A stretch of DNA of 64,000 nt from Mycobacterium kyogaense. GTDB taxonomy: Bacteria > Actinomycetota > Actinomycetes > Mycobacteriales > Mycobacteriaceae. The notes below the pieces were generated by a model that was given only the letters and a program-made list of their open reading frames with translations, was not told the DNA's origin and made no database searches. Location: NCBI RefSeq assembly GCF_003254575.1, contig NZ_QJUA01000006.1, positions 62,001 through 126,000 on the forward strand, read 5' to 3'. Position numbers and translations under genes: made by a program. Shown here one piece after another: positions 12,102 to 21,451 of the stretch. Each line of letters opens with the position of its first letter. Position 1 is the first letter of the stretch.

Positions 12102-13814
12102 ATGACGCAGACAGGTTCGTCGTCGGTGTTGTCGATGCTGCACGGCCGGGCCGCGATGCGCCCGGACGGCACCGCGTTCACCTTCACCGATTACAGCGAC
12201 GATCCGGCGGGCCGCGCGCAGACGCTGACCTGGTCGCAGCTGTCGCGGCGCACGATGAGTGTCGCCGCCGAGATCGCCGCGCACGGCGCCGTCGGCGATC
12301 GCGCGGTGATCCTCGCGCCGCAGGGTCTGGAGTACATCCTCGCGTTCCTCGGTGCGATGCAGGCCGGGCTCATCGCCGTGCCGCTGCCGCTGCCGCATCG
12401 CGGTTCCAGCCACGACCGGGTCAGCGCGGTGTTCGCCGACACCACACCGGCGGTGGTGCTGACGACCTCGGCCGTCGCCGCCGATGTCCGTGACTACATC
12501 GATGAGTCGCGCCTGGACGCCGCACCGACGGTGCTCCACGTCGACGCGATCGACCCGAATGCCGACGGCGCCGCGTTCACCCCGGCCGCCGCGACGCCGG
12601 AAACCGCCTATCTGCAATACAGCTCGGGGTCGACGCGGCTGCCCACCGGCGTGATGATCTCGCACCGCAACCTGTCGTCGAACTTCGAGCAGCTGATGCG
12701 CAGCCTCCTCGGCGGGCGGCAACTGCCCGACCTGACGGTCGTGTCGTGGCTGCCGTTCTACCACGACATGGGCCTGGTGCTGGGGGTCTGCGCACCCATC
12801 CTCGGCGGCTTCGCGGCGGATCTCACCAGCCCCGTCGCGTTCCTCGAACAACCGTCCCGCTGGATTCGGGCATTGGCCACCGCGAAGAACGCGTTCTCCG
12901 CGGCACCGAATTTCGCGTTCGAGCTGGCGGCCCGCAAGACCACCGACGCCCAGCTCGCCGGTCTGGATCTCGGCGGCGTCGCCGGGATCATCAACGGAGC
13001 CGAACGCGTCGACCCGGGTACACTCGCCCGCTTCTCGGATCGCTTCGCGCACTTCAACTTTCGTGACGACATGCTGCGGCCCTCCTACGGTCTGGCCGAA
13101 GCCACGGTGTTCGTCGCGTCGGGAGTGTGGGACGACACGGCGGTGGTGGACCGGTTCGACACCGACGAACTCTCGGCGGGCCGGGTGCAGCGGTGCCGCA
13201 CGGGTGGCTCCGCGCTTGTTCGCTACGCGCTGCCCCAGTCTCCGGTCCTGCGCATCGTCGACACCGACACCGGCGTGGAGTGCCCACCCGAGGTGGTCGG
13301 CGAGATCTGGGTCTGCGGCGACAACGTCGCCGCCGGGTACTGGAGCCGCACCGCCGAGGAGCAGCAGTGCTTCGGCGCCACCATCAGCGATCCCTCACCC
13401 GGCACACCCGCGCAACCGTGGCTGCGCACCGGCGATCTCGGGTTCGTCCACGACGGCGCGCTGTTCATCGTCGGCCGGATCAAGGATCTGCTGATCATCC
13501 GCGGCCGCAATCACTATCCGGAGGACATCGAGGCGACGGTCCAGGAGATCACCCGTGGCCGGGTCGCCGCGATCGCGGTTCCGGTGAACAGCACCGAGAA
13601 GCTGGTCACCGTCATCGAACTGAAGAAGCCGGCCGACATGCACCACGTCAAAAGCAGTGTGACGTCGGCAATTTCGACAGTGCACGGGCTCAGCGTCGAA
13701 GACCTCGTGTTGGTGCCACCCGGCTCGATACCGACGACGACGAGCGGCAAGGTTCGCCGCGCAGCCTGCGTGGAGCACTACCGAGCCGACCAGTTCGAAC
13801 GATTGGATGCCTGA
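12102..13814 (+). CDS. fadD23: FadD23-type fatty acyl-AMP ligase
   Basis: Adenylate-forming enzyme of 570 residues, the size of mycobacterial fatty acyl-AMP ligases. It would activate a fatty acid as acyl-AMP and load it on the Pks as starter. The P-loop-like motif YSSGSTRLPTG is at about residue 168. The adenylate-binding region (SYGLAEAT) is near 330, the conserved TGDLGF near 440 and IKDLLIIRGRNHYPEDIE near 465. The strong GGGGGTTGGG ribosome site sits just before the ATG. It begins 78 bases after mmpL10 and its stop abuts the first possible start of the PE-type gene. FadD23 rather than another FAAL is inferred from the locus. Confidence 0.9.
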   Translation: MTQTGSSSVLSMLHGRAAMRPDGTAFTFTDYSDDPAGRAQTLTWSQLSRRTMSVAAEIAAHGAVGDRAVILAPQGLEYILAFLGAMQAGLIAVPLPLPHRGSSHDRVSAVFADTTPAVVLTTSAVAADVRDYIDESRLDAAPTVLHVDAIDPNADGAAFTPAAATPETAYLQYSSGSTRLPTGVMISHRNLSSNFEQLMRSLLGGRQLPDLTVVSWLPFYHDMGLVLGVCAPILGGFAADLTSPVAFLEQPSRWIRALATAKNAFSAAPNFAFELAARKTTDAQLAGLDLGGVAGIINGAERVDPGTLARFSDRFAHFNFRDDMLRPSYGLAEATVFVASGVWDDTAVVDRFDTDELSAGRVQRCRTGGSALVRYALPQSPVLRIVDTDTGVECPPEVVGEIWVCGDNVAAGYWSRTAEEQQCFGATISDPSPGTPAQPWLRTGDLGFVHDGALFIVGRIKDLLIIRGRNHYPEDIEATVQEITRGRVAAIAVPVNSTEKLVTVIELKKPADMHHVKSSVTSAISTVHGLSVEDLVLVPPGSIPTTTSGKVRRAACVEHYRADQFERLDA

Positions 13815-13847
13815 GTGTCGCAACCAGAGATGACGGGAAGAGTGAAC

Positions 13848-14966
13848 ATGCGCAGAGCCCTGGCATCGGTCACCGCGCTCATCACGGTCGGGGTTGCGGG
13901 CGGATTGGGCACGGGCATCGCGAACGCGGACGAGCCGCCACCGCCGCCCCCTCCCGGCACTCCCGTGCTTGGGACCCCGGGCCGGGCCTACGCCCTCGGC
14001 GGCGCCCACGTGCTCGGCATCCCGTACGACGAATACATCATGCGCACCGGCGCCGACTGGTTCCCCGGGCTGGACCGTCAGATCGTCGACTACCCGGCCG
14101 GTCAGGTGCAGGGGCACACGTTGGAGCGGTTGTTCCCCGGCATCGGCGCGTTCGGGGAACGCTTCGTCCCGGGTCTCGGGCTCGACGGCCCGAGCATCGG
14201 CGAGTCGGTCGACATCGGTACGCCCAACGTCGTCAACGCGGTGCGCCAGGGCGGGCGGGGCACAGCGATCGGGCTGTCGGAGGGTGCGATGGTGCTCAAC
14301 GACGTCCAAGCCAAACTCGCCTACGATCCCGCCGCCCCGCCGCCGGATCAGCTGAGCTTCGCGATGTACGGCGATCCGGTGGGCAAGCACGCGTTCGGCG
14401 AGAGCTTCCTGACGCAGAACTTCCCCGTCGGCAGCGTGGTGCCGTCGCTCGACTACCGCATCCCGGAGCCGGTGGAGAGCCAGTACGACACCTATCAATT
14501 CGTCTCGGCCTACGACAGCATCGCGGACTGGCCGGACCGGCCGGACAACTGGATGTCGGTGGCCAACGCGATCGTCGGGCTGGCCACCGGCCACACCGCG
14601 GTCGCGTTCACAACACCGAGCAACGTGCCACCGCAGAACATCCGGACGACCGTGAACTCTCGGGGCGCGAAGACGACGACGTTCATGATCCCCGAGGAGC
14701 ACCTACCGCTGGTGCTGCCGTTCAAGTACCTCGGCGTGGACAAGAACACGCTGATCGAACTGGACAAGGTGCTGCAGCCCTACGTCGACGCCGGGTACTC
14801 GCGCAATGACGATCCGGCGACCGCGCCTATCACGGTGGATCCGGTGAACGGATACGACCCGGCCGCGGTGACCGCTCCGGCGACCCAGGCGGCGTTCGGC
14901 GGCGGTTCGGATCCGGTGTCCCAGCTCCTCGCCGGGTTGCAGTACGTGGTGAACCACCAGGGCTAG
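13848..14966 (+). CDS. Secreted PE-PPE-domain (alpha/beta serine hydrolase) acyltransferase of the TPP locus
   Basis: The product starts with a signal peptide (MRRALAS, hydrophobic core, cut near ANADE), then a run of seven prolines and a PE-PPE-type alpha/beta hydrolase domain. The nucleophile elbow reads GLSEGA about 140 residues in. In M. smegmatis the protein at this position, annotated PE, is thought to transfer polyphleoyl chains onto diacyltrehalose at the cell surface, giving mature TPP. No real PE domain is present; the name comes from the C-terminal domain. I prefer ATG 13848, which has GGGAAGAG upstream and a clean signal peptide, but GTG 13815 directly after the fadD23 stop is in frame. 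Its stop shares the bases CTAG with the convergent Gap-like gene. Confidence 0.82.
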   Translation: MRRALASVTALITVGVAGGLGTGIANADEPPPPPPPGTPVLGTPGRAYALGGAHVLGIPYDEYIMRTGADWFPGLDRQIVDYPAGQVQGHTLERLFPGIGAFGERFVPGLGLDGPSIGESVDIGTPNVVNAVRQGGRGTAIGLSEGAMVLNDVQAKLAYDPAAPPPDQLSFAMYGDPVGKHAFGESFLTQNFPVGSVVPSLDYRIPEPVESQYDTYQFVSAYDSIADWPDRPDNWMSVANAIVGLATGHTAVAFTTPSNVPPQNIRTTVNSRGAKTTTFMIPEEHLPLVLPFKYLGVDKNTLIELDKVLQPYVDAGYSRNDDPATAPITVDPVNGYDPAAVTAPATQAAFGGGSDPVSQLLAGLQYVVNHQG

Positions 14967-15655
14967 AGGCCGGCCAGTCCCACCACGACGAGGACGCCGC
15001 CGACGGCGGCCACCAGCGCGGCGACGGCCCGCCGGCCGCCGGCGCGGATGCGGTCGTGCACCGACATCACCGTGGCGCGCGTGCGGTCGGGGGCGATCAG
15101 GTAGGCCAGCAGCGGGACCTCGACGAGGGCGAACGCCACCACGTTGAACAGGATCAGTGCGCCGAGTTGGACGGACGCTTCCGCGCCGGACGCCACGATC
15201 AGCGCCAGGGCGGCGAGATAGTCGACCGACGGCAACGCGATCCCCAGTCCGGCACCGCCTGCGATCCACAGCGAGCGACCGCCGAGCAGGCGCCGTATCC
15301 GCGTCAGCATCGGCCCGTCGGTCGCCGGCATCCGCCCGAGCACCCCGGCCGCGATCAGCGCCGCATTCGCGAGCACCACGGCGCCCACGACGATCTGCAC
15401 CACCGGCAGGGTGAACCGCGCCGAGTCCAGTGCGGGCCGCAACACGAACAGCACCACCACCCCCACCGCGGTGCCCATCAGGAATCCGCCGGCCAGGAAC
15501 GCGAGGAGCTGCAACGCAGGTCGCGGGCGGTTCACCATCACGACCGTCATGCCGATCCGGAACGGCTCGAGGCTCACCGCGAGAGCCATCAGCAGCAGCG
15601 GAATCCACATGATGGGCGTCAACTTACCGGGGGTTGCACTCAGCGGGATTCTCAT
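14963..15655 (-). CDS. Gap-like integral membrane protein (glycolipid addressing family)
   Basis: About 230 residues and mostly hydrophobic, with roughly six membrane segments. The opening [19 protein letters not shown] and the following NRPRP are characteristic of mycobacterial Gap/Sap proteins, which help move surface glycolipids such as glycopeptidolipids to the envelope. A gap-family gene closes the TPP locus in M. smegmatis, and a role in TPP traffic is inferred from this position. The start at 15655 gives a short polar lead; ATG 15610 (MWIPLLL) is an alternative and neither has a strong ribosome site. It converges on the PE-type gene with overlapping stop codons. Confidence 0.8.
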   Translation of the reverse strand: MRIPLSATPGKLTPIMWIPLLLMALAVSLEPFRIGMTVVMVNRPRPALQLLAFLAGGFLMGTAVGVVVLFVLRPALDSARFTLPVVQIVVGAVVLANAALIAAGVLGRMPATDGPMLTRIRRLLGGRSLWIAGGAGLGIALPSVDYLAALALIVASGAEASVQLGALILFNVVAFALVEVPLLAYLIAPDRTRATVMSVHDRIRAGGRRAVAALVAAVGGVLVVVGLAGL

Positions 15656-15683
15656 CGTGGCGGTGCCCCGCGACCTCGTGTGA

Positions 15684-16193
<510 letters not shown>

Positions 16194-16214
16194 CGGCTGG
16201 GTGCTGACGACGGA

Positions 16215-16376
16215 TCAGGGCCGGGCGCTCAGTTCCTCGCGGTAATGGCGCACGCGCTGGTCCAGTTCGGCCGCGTCAGCGGCCCTGCCCTCTCGGCGCG
16301 CGAGCTCCGCCCGGCTGCTGATCTCACGGATTGCGGTTCGAATGTCGTTGACACTCAACGGTTGATGTAGCGACAC
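16215..16376 (-). CDS. Small charged helical protein, unrecognised (53 residues)
   Basis: A 53-residue frame starts at a GTG with AAAGG eight bases upstream and ends at 16215. The product is rich in Arg, Glu and Ala. After a short N-terminal lead (VSLHQPLSVNDI) almost the whole chain could form one amphipathic helix with a heptad-like pattern, ending RHYREELSARP. It fills most of the otherwise empty gap between the flavin reductase and the acyl-CoA dehydrogenase and lies downstream of no obvious operon. I do not recognise a family. Start signal, length and composition make it more likely real than chance, but it needs homologue support. Confidence 0.55.
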   Translation of the reverse strand: MSLHQPLSVNDIRTAIREISSRAELARREGRAADAAELDQRVRHYREELSARP

Positions 16377-16450
16377 GGCGCTGCCTTTCGACGCTGATTG
16401 GCTGCTGGCTGCGAGCGTACTCCCGGAGTCTGATACCGGCTACGGTTCAT

Positions 16451-18217
16451 TCAGGGGTTCATCTGGTAGGCGCCGTCGTAGGCGGCCACCTCATGCCACA
16501 CCTTGTCGAAGCGGTCGGAGTCGACGACGGGTTTGCGGATCGCCGAGAGCGCCCACGCCTGCTGTGCCTCGGTCGAGCTGGGCTTCCCGTGCAGCGCGAC
16601 CGCATAGGCGGAGAAGTCGCGCACCATCACGTCGAAGATCTGGTCGGTCAGGTCGGAGTCGAGGTTCGTCAGTTCGGCCTGCTCGAGGATCAGCTGGCCG
16701 TAGACCACCAGCGAGAACAGGTGGCCGACCACGAGCACGAAATCCAGGTCGCTCTGCTGTGCCGCGTCAGGCGCCGCGGTGGTCAGGAACTCCTTGAATG
16801 CGCCGACCTGCTCGTAGAAGCGGCCTACGTTCGCGATTCCGAGGTGGCGCTCGTAGACCGGCGCCCAGTCGGCGAACTGCACCTTCGAGGCGCCGCGGGC
16901 CGGACCCTGCGACCAGAAGAACACATCGTCGGCCGGGTCGTCGCGGGTGCCGATCTGCGGGTAGGAAGCCGGGTTGAACATGTAGTTCGGCATGAACTTG
17001 AGGATCTGCGCGACGTTGACGTGCACGGTGCCCTCGAGTCGCGGTAGCGCACCGATCAACCGGACCACCTGGCTGAAGTAAGTGTTCTTCTCGAAACCCT
17101 TGGCGGCCAGGATGTCCCACAACAGCGTGACCACCTTTTCGCCTTCGGAGGTCACCTTCGACTTCGTCACCGGGTTGAACAACAGGTAGCGACGGTCCTC
17201 GGGGCCTGCGCTGCGGAAGTAGTCGATGGCGCGGTCGCTGAACAGCTTCATCGCGAGAATGCGGGCGTAGGCGTCGACGAAGCTGGCCCGCACGTGCGGG
17301 AAGATCGTGACCGGATTGCCGTAGAGGATGCGGTTGTTGGCGTGATTGATCGCCTCGTAGAACGCGTGCTCGCACATTCCGATCGACCCGCTGCACAGGT
17401 TGAACTTGCCGACGTTGACGGTGTTCAGGGCCGCGGAGAACGCGTCGGGCCCGGCGACCAGGATGTCCTCCTCGTACACCGGATAATCGTGCAGCGCAAA
17501 GGTGCTCACGAACATCTGACCGTGCACGACGTTGCCGATCAGCTCGTAGTTCTCATGCGAGCTGTCCGCGACGAACCAGACGTAGCCGTCGGACCCGTCG
17601 ACGTCGGCGCGCCGCCCGAACACCGACACCATGCCGGCCACGTTGCCGTTGCCGATGTAGTACTTCTCCCCGGATGCCCGGAACAGCACGCCTTCGCTGT
17701 CATCGGGCTGGGTTGTCTCCTCTTCGCGCGAGCGCTCATCGGCCGGGGTGAGGACCAGGTCCGTGTTGTAGATGTCGGCGCCGTGCTCGCGCTCCGACAG
17801 CGCGAACGCCATCACCTCACCGGCCTCCAGCTGTGCTGCGGCCTTCTCCTTCGCTTTGACGTTGTCGCTCTGCCAGATCGGCCCCAGCCCGAGGATCGTG
17901 ACCTGCTCGGCGTACCAGTAGGACAGCCCGTAGAAGCCGAGGATCTCGCTCAGCACGGCGTTGCGGGAGGTGTCCCACCGTTTGTCGGGGTTGCCGCCGG
18001 CGAACTCCGACGGCGTCAGGAACGTCGCGAACAGCCGCTCACGCTTGACGAAGTCAAGGAAGTCCGACACCCAGGCCGCGTCGAGGTCGTCACGCAGCAG
18101 CCGCGTCTTGCCGCGCTCCTCGAACCAGTCGATCAGCGCCCGCAGCTGCCGGCGGGACTCGGGGTCGAGCCGGTCGGAATCGAAAGTGTGCGGGTTCAGC
18201 AGGCGCGCAGTCGGCAT
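16451..18217 (-). CDS. Acyl-CoA dehydrogenase family protein (about 590 residues)
   Basis: FAD-dependent acyl-CoA dehydrogenase superfamily member that would oxidise an acyl-CoA at the alpha-beta bond. The FAD/substrate-binding segment FALSEREHGADIYNTDL lies at about residue 140, followed by a beta-domain stretch with KYYIGNGNVAGMVSVFGR near 195. The C-terminal helical domain is long. At 588 residues it is much larger than the 380-400-residue classic enzymes and resembles the long mycobacterial FadE type. I use ATG 18217 (MPTARLLNP); the TTG nine bases upstream is possible. It transcribes in the same direction as the sdh operon but begins 31 bases past the Cys-rich gene, so read-through is possible. 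Substrate unknown. Confidence 0.85.
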   Translation of the reverse strand: MPTARLLNPHTFDSDRLDPESRRQLRALIDWFEERGKTRLLRDDLDAAWVSDFLDFVKRERLFATFLTPSEFAGGNPDKRWDTSRNAVLSEILGFYGLSYWYAEQVTILGLGPIWQSDNVKAKEKAAAQLEAGEVMAFALSEREHGADIYNTDLVLTPADERSREEETTQPDDSEGVLFRASGEKYYIGNGNVAGMVSVFGRRADVDGSDGYVWFVADSSHENYELIGNVVHGQMFVSTFALHDYPVYEEDILVAGPDAFSAALNTVNVGKFNLCSGSIGMCEHAFYEAINHANNRILYGNPVTIFPHVRASFVDAYARILAMKLFSDRAIDYFRSAGPEDRRYLLFNPVTKSKVTSEGEKVVTLLWDILAAKGFEKNTYFSQVVRLIGALPRLEGTVHVNVAQILKFMPNYMFNPASYPQIGTRDDPADDVFFWSQGPARGASKVQFADWAPVYERHLGIANVGRFYEQVGAFKEFLTTAAPDAAQQSDLDFVLVVGHLFSLVVYGQLILEQAELTNLDSDLTDQIFDVMVRDFSAYAVALHGKPSSTEAQQAWALSAIRKPVVDSDRFDKVWHEVAAYDGAYQMNP

Positions 18218-18247
18218 GCGTGCCAACGTAGCGCCCTCGGCTGTCCG

Positions 18248-18676
18248 TCAGGCGTGAACGTCACGAAGTCCGACGGCGTCGCGCAGCCCTGAGCAGTTCA
18301 CGCACCCCACGCAGCCGATGCAGTCGTCACAGCTGACGCATCCGACGCAGGCCCGGCACCGCGCGCAGTCGACGCACGCCAGGCAGGCCAGACATCCCCG
18401 GCACGCGATACACAGCACGGCGAGCACACAGCCTGCGATGGCTGCGCTGCCCGCCGTGGCGATGGACCCGGCCACGCCTGCGCTGCCTGCGGTCCCGATC
18501 GCCCGCGCGACGGCGGCGCTGCCTGCAGTGCCCACGGATCCGACGACGCCGACGCTGCCGGCGGTGCCGATCGAGCCGGCGACGGCCACACTGTTGACGG
18601 TGCCGATCGACCCGGCGACGGCCACGCTGTCCGTCGTCGAGATCGACCCGGCAACAGCCCGGCCGTCAGCTGTCAT
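18248..18676 (-). CDS. Unrecognised repeat protein with a CxxCxxC array, last gene of the sdh1 operon
   Basis: The ATG overlaps the sdhB stop (ATGA), with GGCGGA just upstream inside sdhB, so it is probably translationally coupled. The 142-residue product has two halves. Residues 7-78 are six tandem 12-residue repeats of the type AVAGSIGTAGSV, small and uncharged. Residues 83-128 contain 15 cysteines, 14 of them at exactly every third residue (89 to 128), with pairs such as IA, RG, VD, DD and VN between them. The tail is SGLRDAVGLRDVHA. No known family comes to mind. Regular Cys spacing suggests metal or Fe-S binding or a beta-helix-like stack; this is inference. The opposite strand is also open here, as usual in GC-rich repeats, but lacks a start signal. 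Confidence 0.62.
   Translation of the reverse strand: MTADGRAVAGSISTTDSVAVAGSIGTVNSVAVAGSIGTAGSVGVVGSVGTAGSAAVARAIGTAGSAGVAGSIATAGSAAIAGCVLAVLCIACRGCLACLACVDCARCRACVGCVSCDDCIGCVGCVNCSGLRDAVGLRDVHA
18293..18412 (-). repeat. 9-bp periodic cysteine-codon array
   Basis: Fourteen TGC/TGT codons occur at exactly nine-base intervals, encoding C-x-x repeats at residues 89-128 of the same protein. The two codons between cysteines vary freely, so this looks like selection on the cysteine positions rather than a fresh DNA duplication. Confidence 0.8.
18443..18658 (-). repeat. Six tandem 36-bp repeats
   Basis: Six consecutive 36-base units encode residues 7-78 of the Cys-rich downstream sdh gene. Consensus peptide: AVAGSIGTAGSV. 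Units 2 and 3 are nearly identical at the protein level; units 4-6 have drifted. The unit length is a multiple of three, so copy changes would keep the frame. Confidence 0.8.
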
Positions 18677-19428
18677 TTCCGCCGGAACAGCTTGTTGCCC
18701 AGCCACACCACGGGGTCGTACTTGCGGTCTGCCGCACGCTCTTTCATCGGGATCAGCGCGTTGTCGGTGATCTTGATGTGCTCCGGGCACACCTCGGTGC
18801 AGCACTTGGTGATGTTGCAGTAGCCCAGGCCGTTCTCCTCCTGGGCCTGCTCGGCGCGGTGGCCGTGCGTGTCGAGCGGGTGCATGTCCAGCTCGGCCTG
18901 CCGCATCAGGTACCGCGGGCCGGAGAACGCGAGCTTGTTCTCCTCGTGGTCACGGTTGACGTGGCAGACGTTCTGACACAGGAAGCACTCGATGCACTTG
19001 CGGAACTCCTGGGAGCGGTTCACATCCTCCTGCGCCATCCGGTACTCACCGGGCTGCAGATCCTTCGGCGGCGTGAACGACGGGATCTCCCTGGCCTTCT
19101 CGTAGTTGAAGGACACGTCGGTGACGAGGTCCCGCATCACCGGGAAGGTGCGCAGCGGGGTCACGGTGACGGTCTCGTCCTCGCCGAAGGTCGACATGCG
19201 CGTCATGCACGCCAGGCGCGGACGGCCGTTGATCTCCACCGAGCACGATCCGCACTTGCCGGCCTTGCAGTTCCACCGCACCGCGAGGTCACCGGTCTGG
19301 GTCTGCTGCAACCGGTGGATGATGTCGAGAACGACCTCGCCCTCGTTGACCTCGACGGTGTAATCCTTCAGTTCGCCGCCGGAGGCGTCGCCGCGCCAGA
19401 CCCGCATCTTCGCGTTATAGGCACCCAT
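18673..19428 (-). CDS. sdhB: Succinate dehydrogenase 1 iron-sulfur subunit
   Basis: 251 residues carrying the three Fe-S clusters of a succinate dehydrogenase/fumarate reductase B subunit. The N-terminal ferredoxin domain has CKAGKCGSC at about residue 54 and a fourth Cys in RPRLAC near 74, ligating [2Fe-2S]. The C-terminal domain has CIECFLCQNVC near 145 and CCTEVCPEH near 210 for the [4Fe-4S] and [3Fe-4S] centres. It passes electrons from SdhA to the membrane subunit. It matches Rv0247c of M. tuberculosis in size and order. It follows sdhA by four bases and overlaps the Cys-rich gene by four, so all are one operon. Confidence 0.95.
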   Translation of the reverse strand: MGAYNAKMRVWRGDASGGELKDYTVEVNEGEVVLDIIHRLQQTQTGDLAVRWNCKAGKCGSCSVEINGRPRLACMTRMSTFGEDETVTVTPLRTFPVMRDLVTDVSFNYEKAREIPSFTPPKDLQPGEYRMAQEDVNRSQEFRKCIECFLCQNVCHVNRDHEENKLAFSGPRYLMRQAELDMHPLDTHGHRAEQAQEENGLGYCNITKCCTEVCPEHIKITDNALIPMKERAADRKYDPVVWLGNKLFRRK

Positions 19429-19432
19429 GGCC

Positions 19433-21400
19433 TCAGCCCTTCCGTTGCGGGTGTTCGAGGAGTTCGTCGTCGGTGTAGTACTTCTCGAGCTCGGAGAGCT
19501 CGAAGGTCTCCAGCAGGTCGGTCCGCATCGTGGGCTGACGCTCCTTGGAGACGGCGACGTCCGGAACCACTGGGTCGTCGCCTTCGGAGCGGCACACCAG
19601 CAGGTGGTTGCGCCAGCTGGCGTCCATGGTCGGGAAGTCGTCGCGGGTGTGGCCGCCGCGGCTCTCGGTCCGTGTCATCGCCGACTTGGCCACCGACTCG
19701 CTGACCAGCAGCATGTTGCGCAGGTCCATCGCCAGGTGCCAGCCGGGGTTGAACTTTCGCTCGCCCTCGACCCTGACCCTCTTGTAGCGATCGCGCAGCT
19801 CCTGCAGCTTGTCCAGGGCCTCCTGCATCTCGTCGGCCTTGCGGATGATGCCGACCAGATTGTTCATGGTGTCCTGCATATCCAGCTGCAGCGTGTACGG
19901 GTTCTCGGGTGACGAGCCGTCGGACGGACCGTCGAACACCGCCAGCGCCATGTCCTTGGCCGTGTCCACCGCATCCTGGGTCACCGCGGGCCGGTCGGAC
20001 ATCGCGCGGACGTAGTCGGAGGCGCCGAGGCCGGCGCGGCGGCCGAACACGAGGAGGTCGGACAGCGAGTTCCCGCCGAGCCGATTCGAACCGTGCATGC
20101 CGCCGGCGCATTCACCGGCGGCGAAAAGCCCTGGCGTGGCAGCCGCACCGGTGTCGGGATCGACTTCGATGCCGCCCATCACGTAGTGACAGGTGGGCCC
20201 GACTTCCATCTCGTCGGTGGTGATGTCGACCTCGGCCAGCTCGATGAACTGGTGGTACATCGACGGCAGGCGGCGCTTGATCTCCTCGGGCGTCATCCGG
20301 GAGGCGATGTCGAGATACACCCCGCCATGCGGGGTGCCGCGGCCTTCCTTGACCTCGGTGTTGATCGCGCGGGCCACCTCGTCGCGGGGCAGCAGGTCAG
20401 GGGTGCGCCGCGCCGAGTCGTTGTCCTTGAGCCACTGGTCGGCTTCTTCTTCGGATTCGGCGTACTGACCCTTGAACACGTCGGGGATGTAGTTGAACAT
20501 GAACCGCTTGCCTTCGGAGTTCTTCAGCACTCCGCCGTCGCCGCGCACGCCCTCGGTGACGAGGATTCCCTTCACCGACAGCGGCCAGACCATGCCGGTC
20601 GGGTGGAACTGGATGAACTCCATGTTGATCAGCGACGAGCCGGCCCGCAGCGCTAGCGCGTGCCCGTCCCCGGTGTACTCCCACGAATTCGAGGAGACCT
20701 TGTAGGACTTGCCGATTCCGCCGGTCGCGAGCACCACCGCGGGCGCCTCGAACAGGACGAAGTCGCCGGTCTCGCGGTAGTAGCCGAATGCGCCGGCGAT
20801 CTTGTCGCCGTCCTTGATGAGCTCGGTGATCGCGACCTCGTGGAACACCCGGATGCGCGCCTCGTAGTCGCCGAGCTCGCGCTTGTCCTCCTGCTGTAGC
20901 GAGACGATCTTCTGCTGCAGCGTGCGGATGATCTCCAGACCGGTGCGGTCGCCGACGTGGGCCAGCCGCGGGTAGGTGTGGCCGCCGAAGTTGCGCTGGC
21001 TGATCTTGCCGTCCTTGGTGCGGTCGAACAGCGCGCCGTAGGTCTCCAGCTCCCACACCCGGTCGGGGGCTTCCTGGGCGTGCAGCTCGGCCATCCGCCA
21101 GTTGTTCAGGAACTTGCCGCCGCGCATGGTGTCACCGAAGTGCACCTGCCAGGAGTCCTTGGTGTTGACGTTGCGCATGGCTGCGGCGCAACCACCCTCG
21201 GCCATCACCGTATGTGCCTTGCCGAACAGCGATTTCGTCACCACCGCCACGCGAAGGCCCCGTTCCCGGGCCTCGATCACGGCGCGCAGTCCCGCCCCGC
21301 CGGCACCGATAACGACGACGTCGTACTCGTGCCGTTCGATCTCTACCTCGGATGAGCCGCTTGCGCGAAGACCATCCGGTACTGCTTCATGCGAAGCCAT
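19433..21400 (-). CDS. sdhA: Succinate dehydrogenase 1 flavoprotein subunit
   Basis: FAD subunit of 655 residues that oxidises succinate to fumarate. The FAD-binding GAGGAGLRAVIEARERG is near residue 33 and GKAHTVMAEGG, which holds the histidine that normally binds FAD covalently, near 60. The substrate-site motif FHPTGMVWP is near 270 and the C-terminal HTRDDFP near 585. The length and HPTGM context match the mycobacterial Sdh1 type (Rv0248c-like), larger than the 590-residue Sdh2 flavoprotein. I chose ATG 21400; a TTG one codon earlier is in frame. It lies between sdhC and sdhB in one leftward operon. Confidence 0.95.
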   Translation of the reverse strand: MASHEAVPDGLRASGSSEVEIERHEYDVVVIGAGGAGLRAVIEARERGLRVAVVTKSLFGKAHTVMAEGGCAAAMRNVNTKDSWQVHFGDTMRGGKFLNNWRMAELHAQEAPDRVWELETYGALFDRTKDGKISQRNFGGHTYPRLAHVGDRTGLEIIRTLQQKIVSLQQEDKRELGDYEARIRVFHEVAITELIKDGDKIAGAFGYYRETGDFVLFEAPAVVLATGGIGKSYKVSSNSWEYTGDGHALALRAGSSLINMEFIQFHPTGMVWPLSVKGILVTEGVRGDGGVLKNSEGKRFMFNYIPDVFKGQYAESEEEADQWLKDNDSARRTPDLLPRDEVARAINTEVKEGRGTPHGGVYLDIASRMTPEEIKRRLPSMYHQFIELAEVDITTDEMEVGPTCHYVMGGIEVDPDTGAAATPGLFAAGECAGGMHGSNRLGGNSLSDLLVFGRRAGLGASDYVRAMSDRPAVTQDAVDTAKDMALAVFDGPSDGSSPENPYTLQLDMQDTMNNLVGIIRKADEMQEALDKLQELRDRYKRVRVEGERKFNPGWHLAMDLRNMLLVSESVAKSAMTRTESRGGHTRDDFPTMDASWRNHLLVCRSEGDDPVVPDVAVSKERQPTMRTDLLETFELSELEKYYTDDELLEHPQRKG

Positions 21401-21451
21401 CAACCCTCACTCGTCCTTGATCAATAGAAAAACTGTGTGCGCGTGCGCTTC

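Noticed and set aside
13127..14809. A 560-residue + strand frame overlapping fadD23 and the PE-type gene.
   Set aside because: It is out of frame with two well-identified proteins, Arg-rich and without motifs.
18293..18658. The repeats as a CRISPR array.
   Set aside because: Units are contiguous without unique spacers and are in phase with codons.
18318..18770. A + strand frame opposite the Cys-rich gene.
   Set aside because: It mirrors the repeat DNA, overlaps the sdhB end antisense and has no ribosome site; the minus frame has ATGA coupling and the ordered cysteines.
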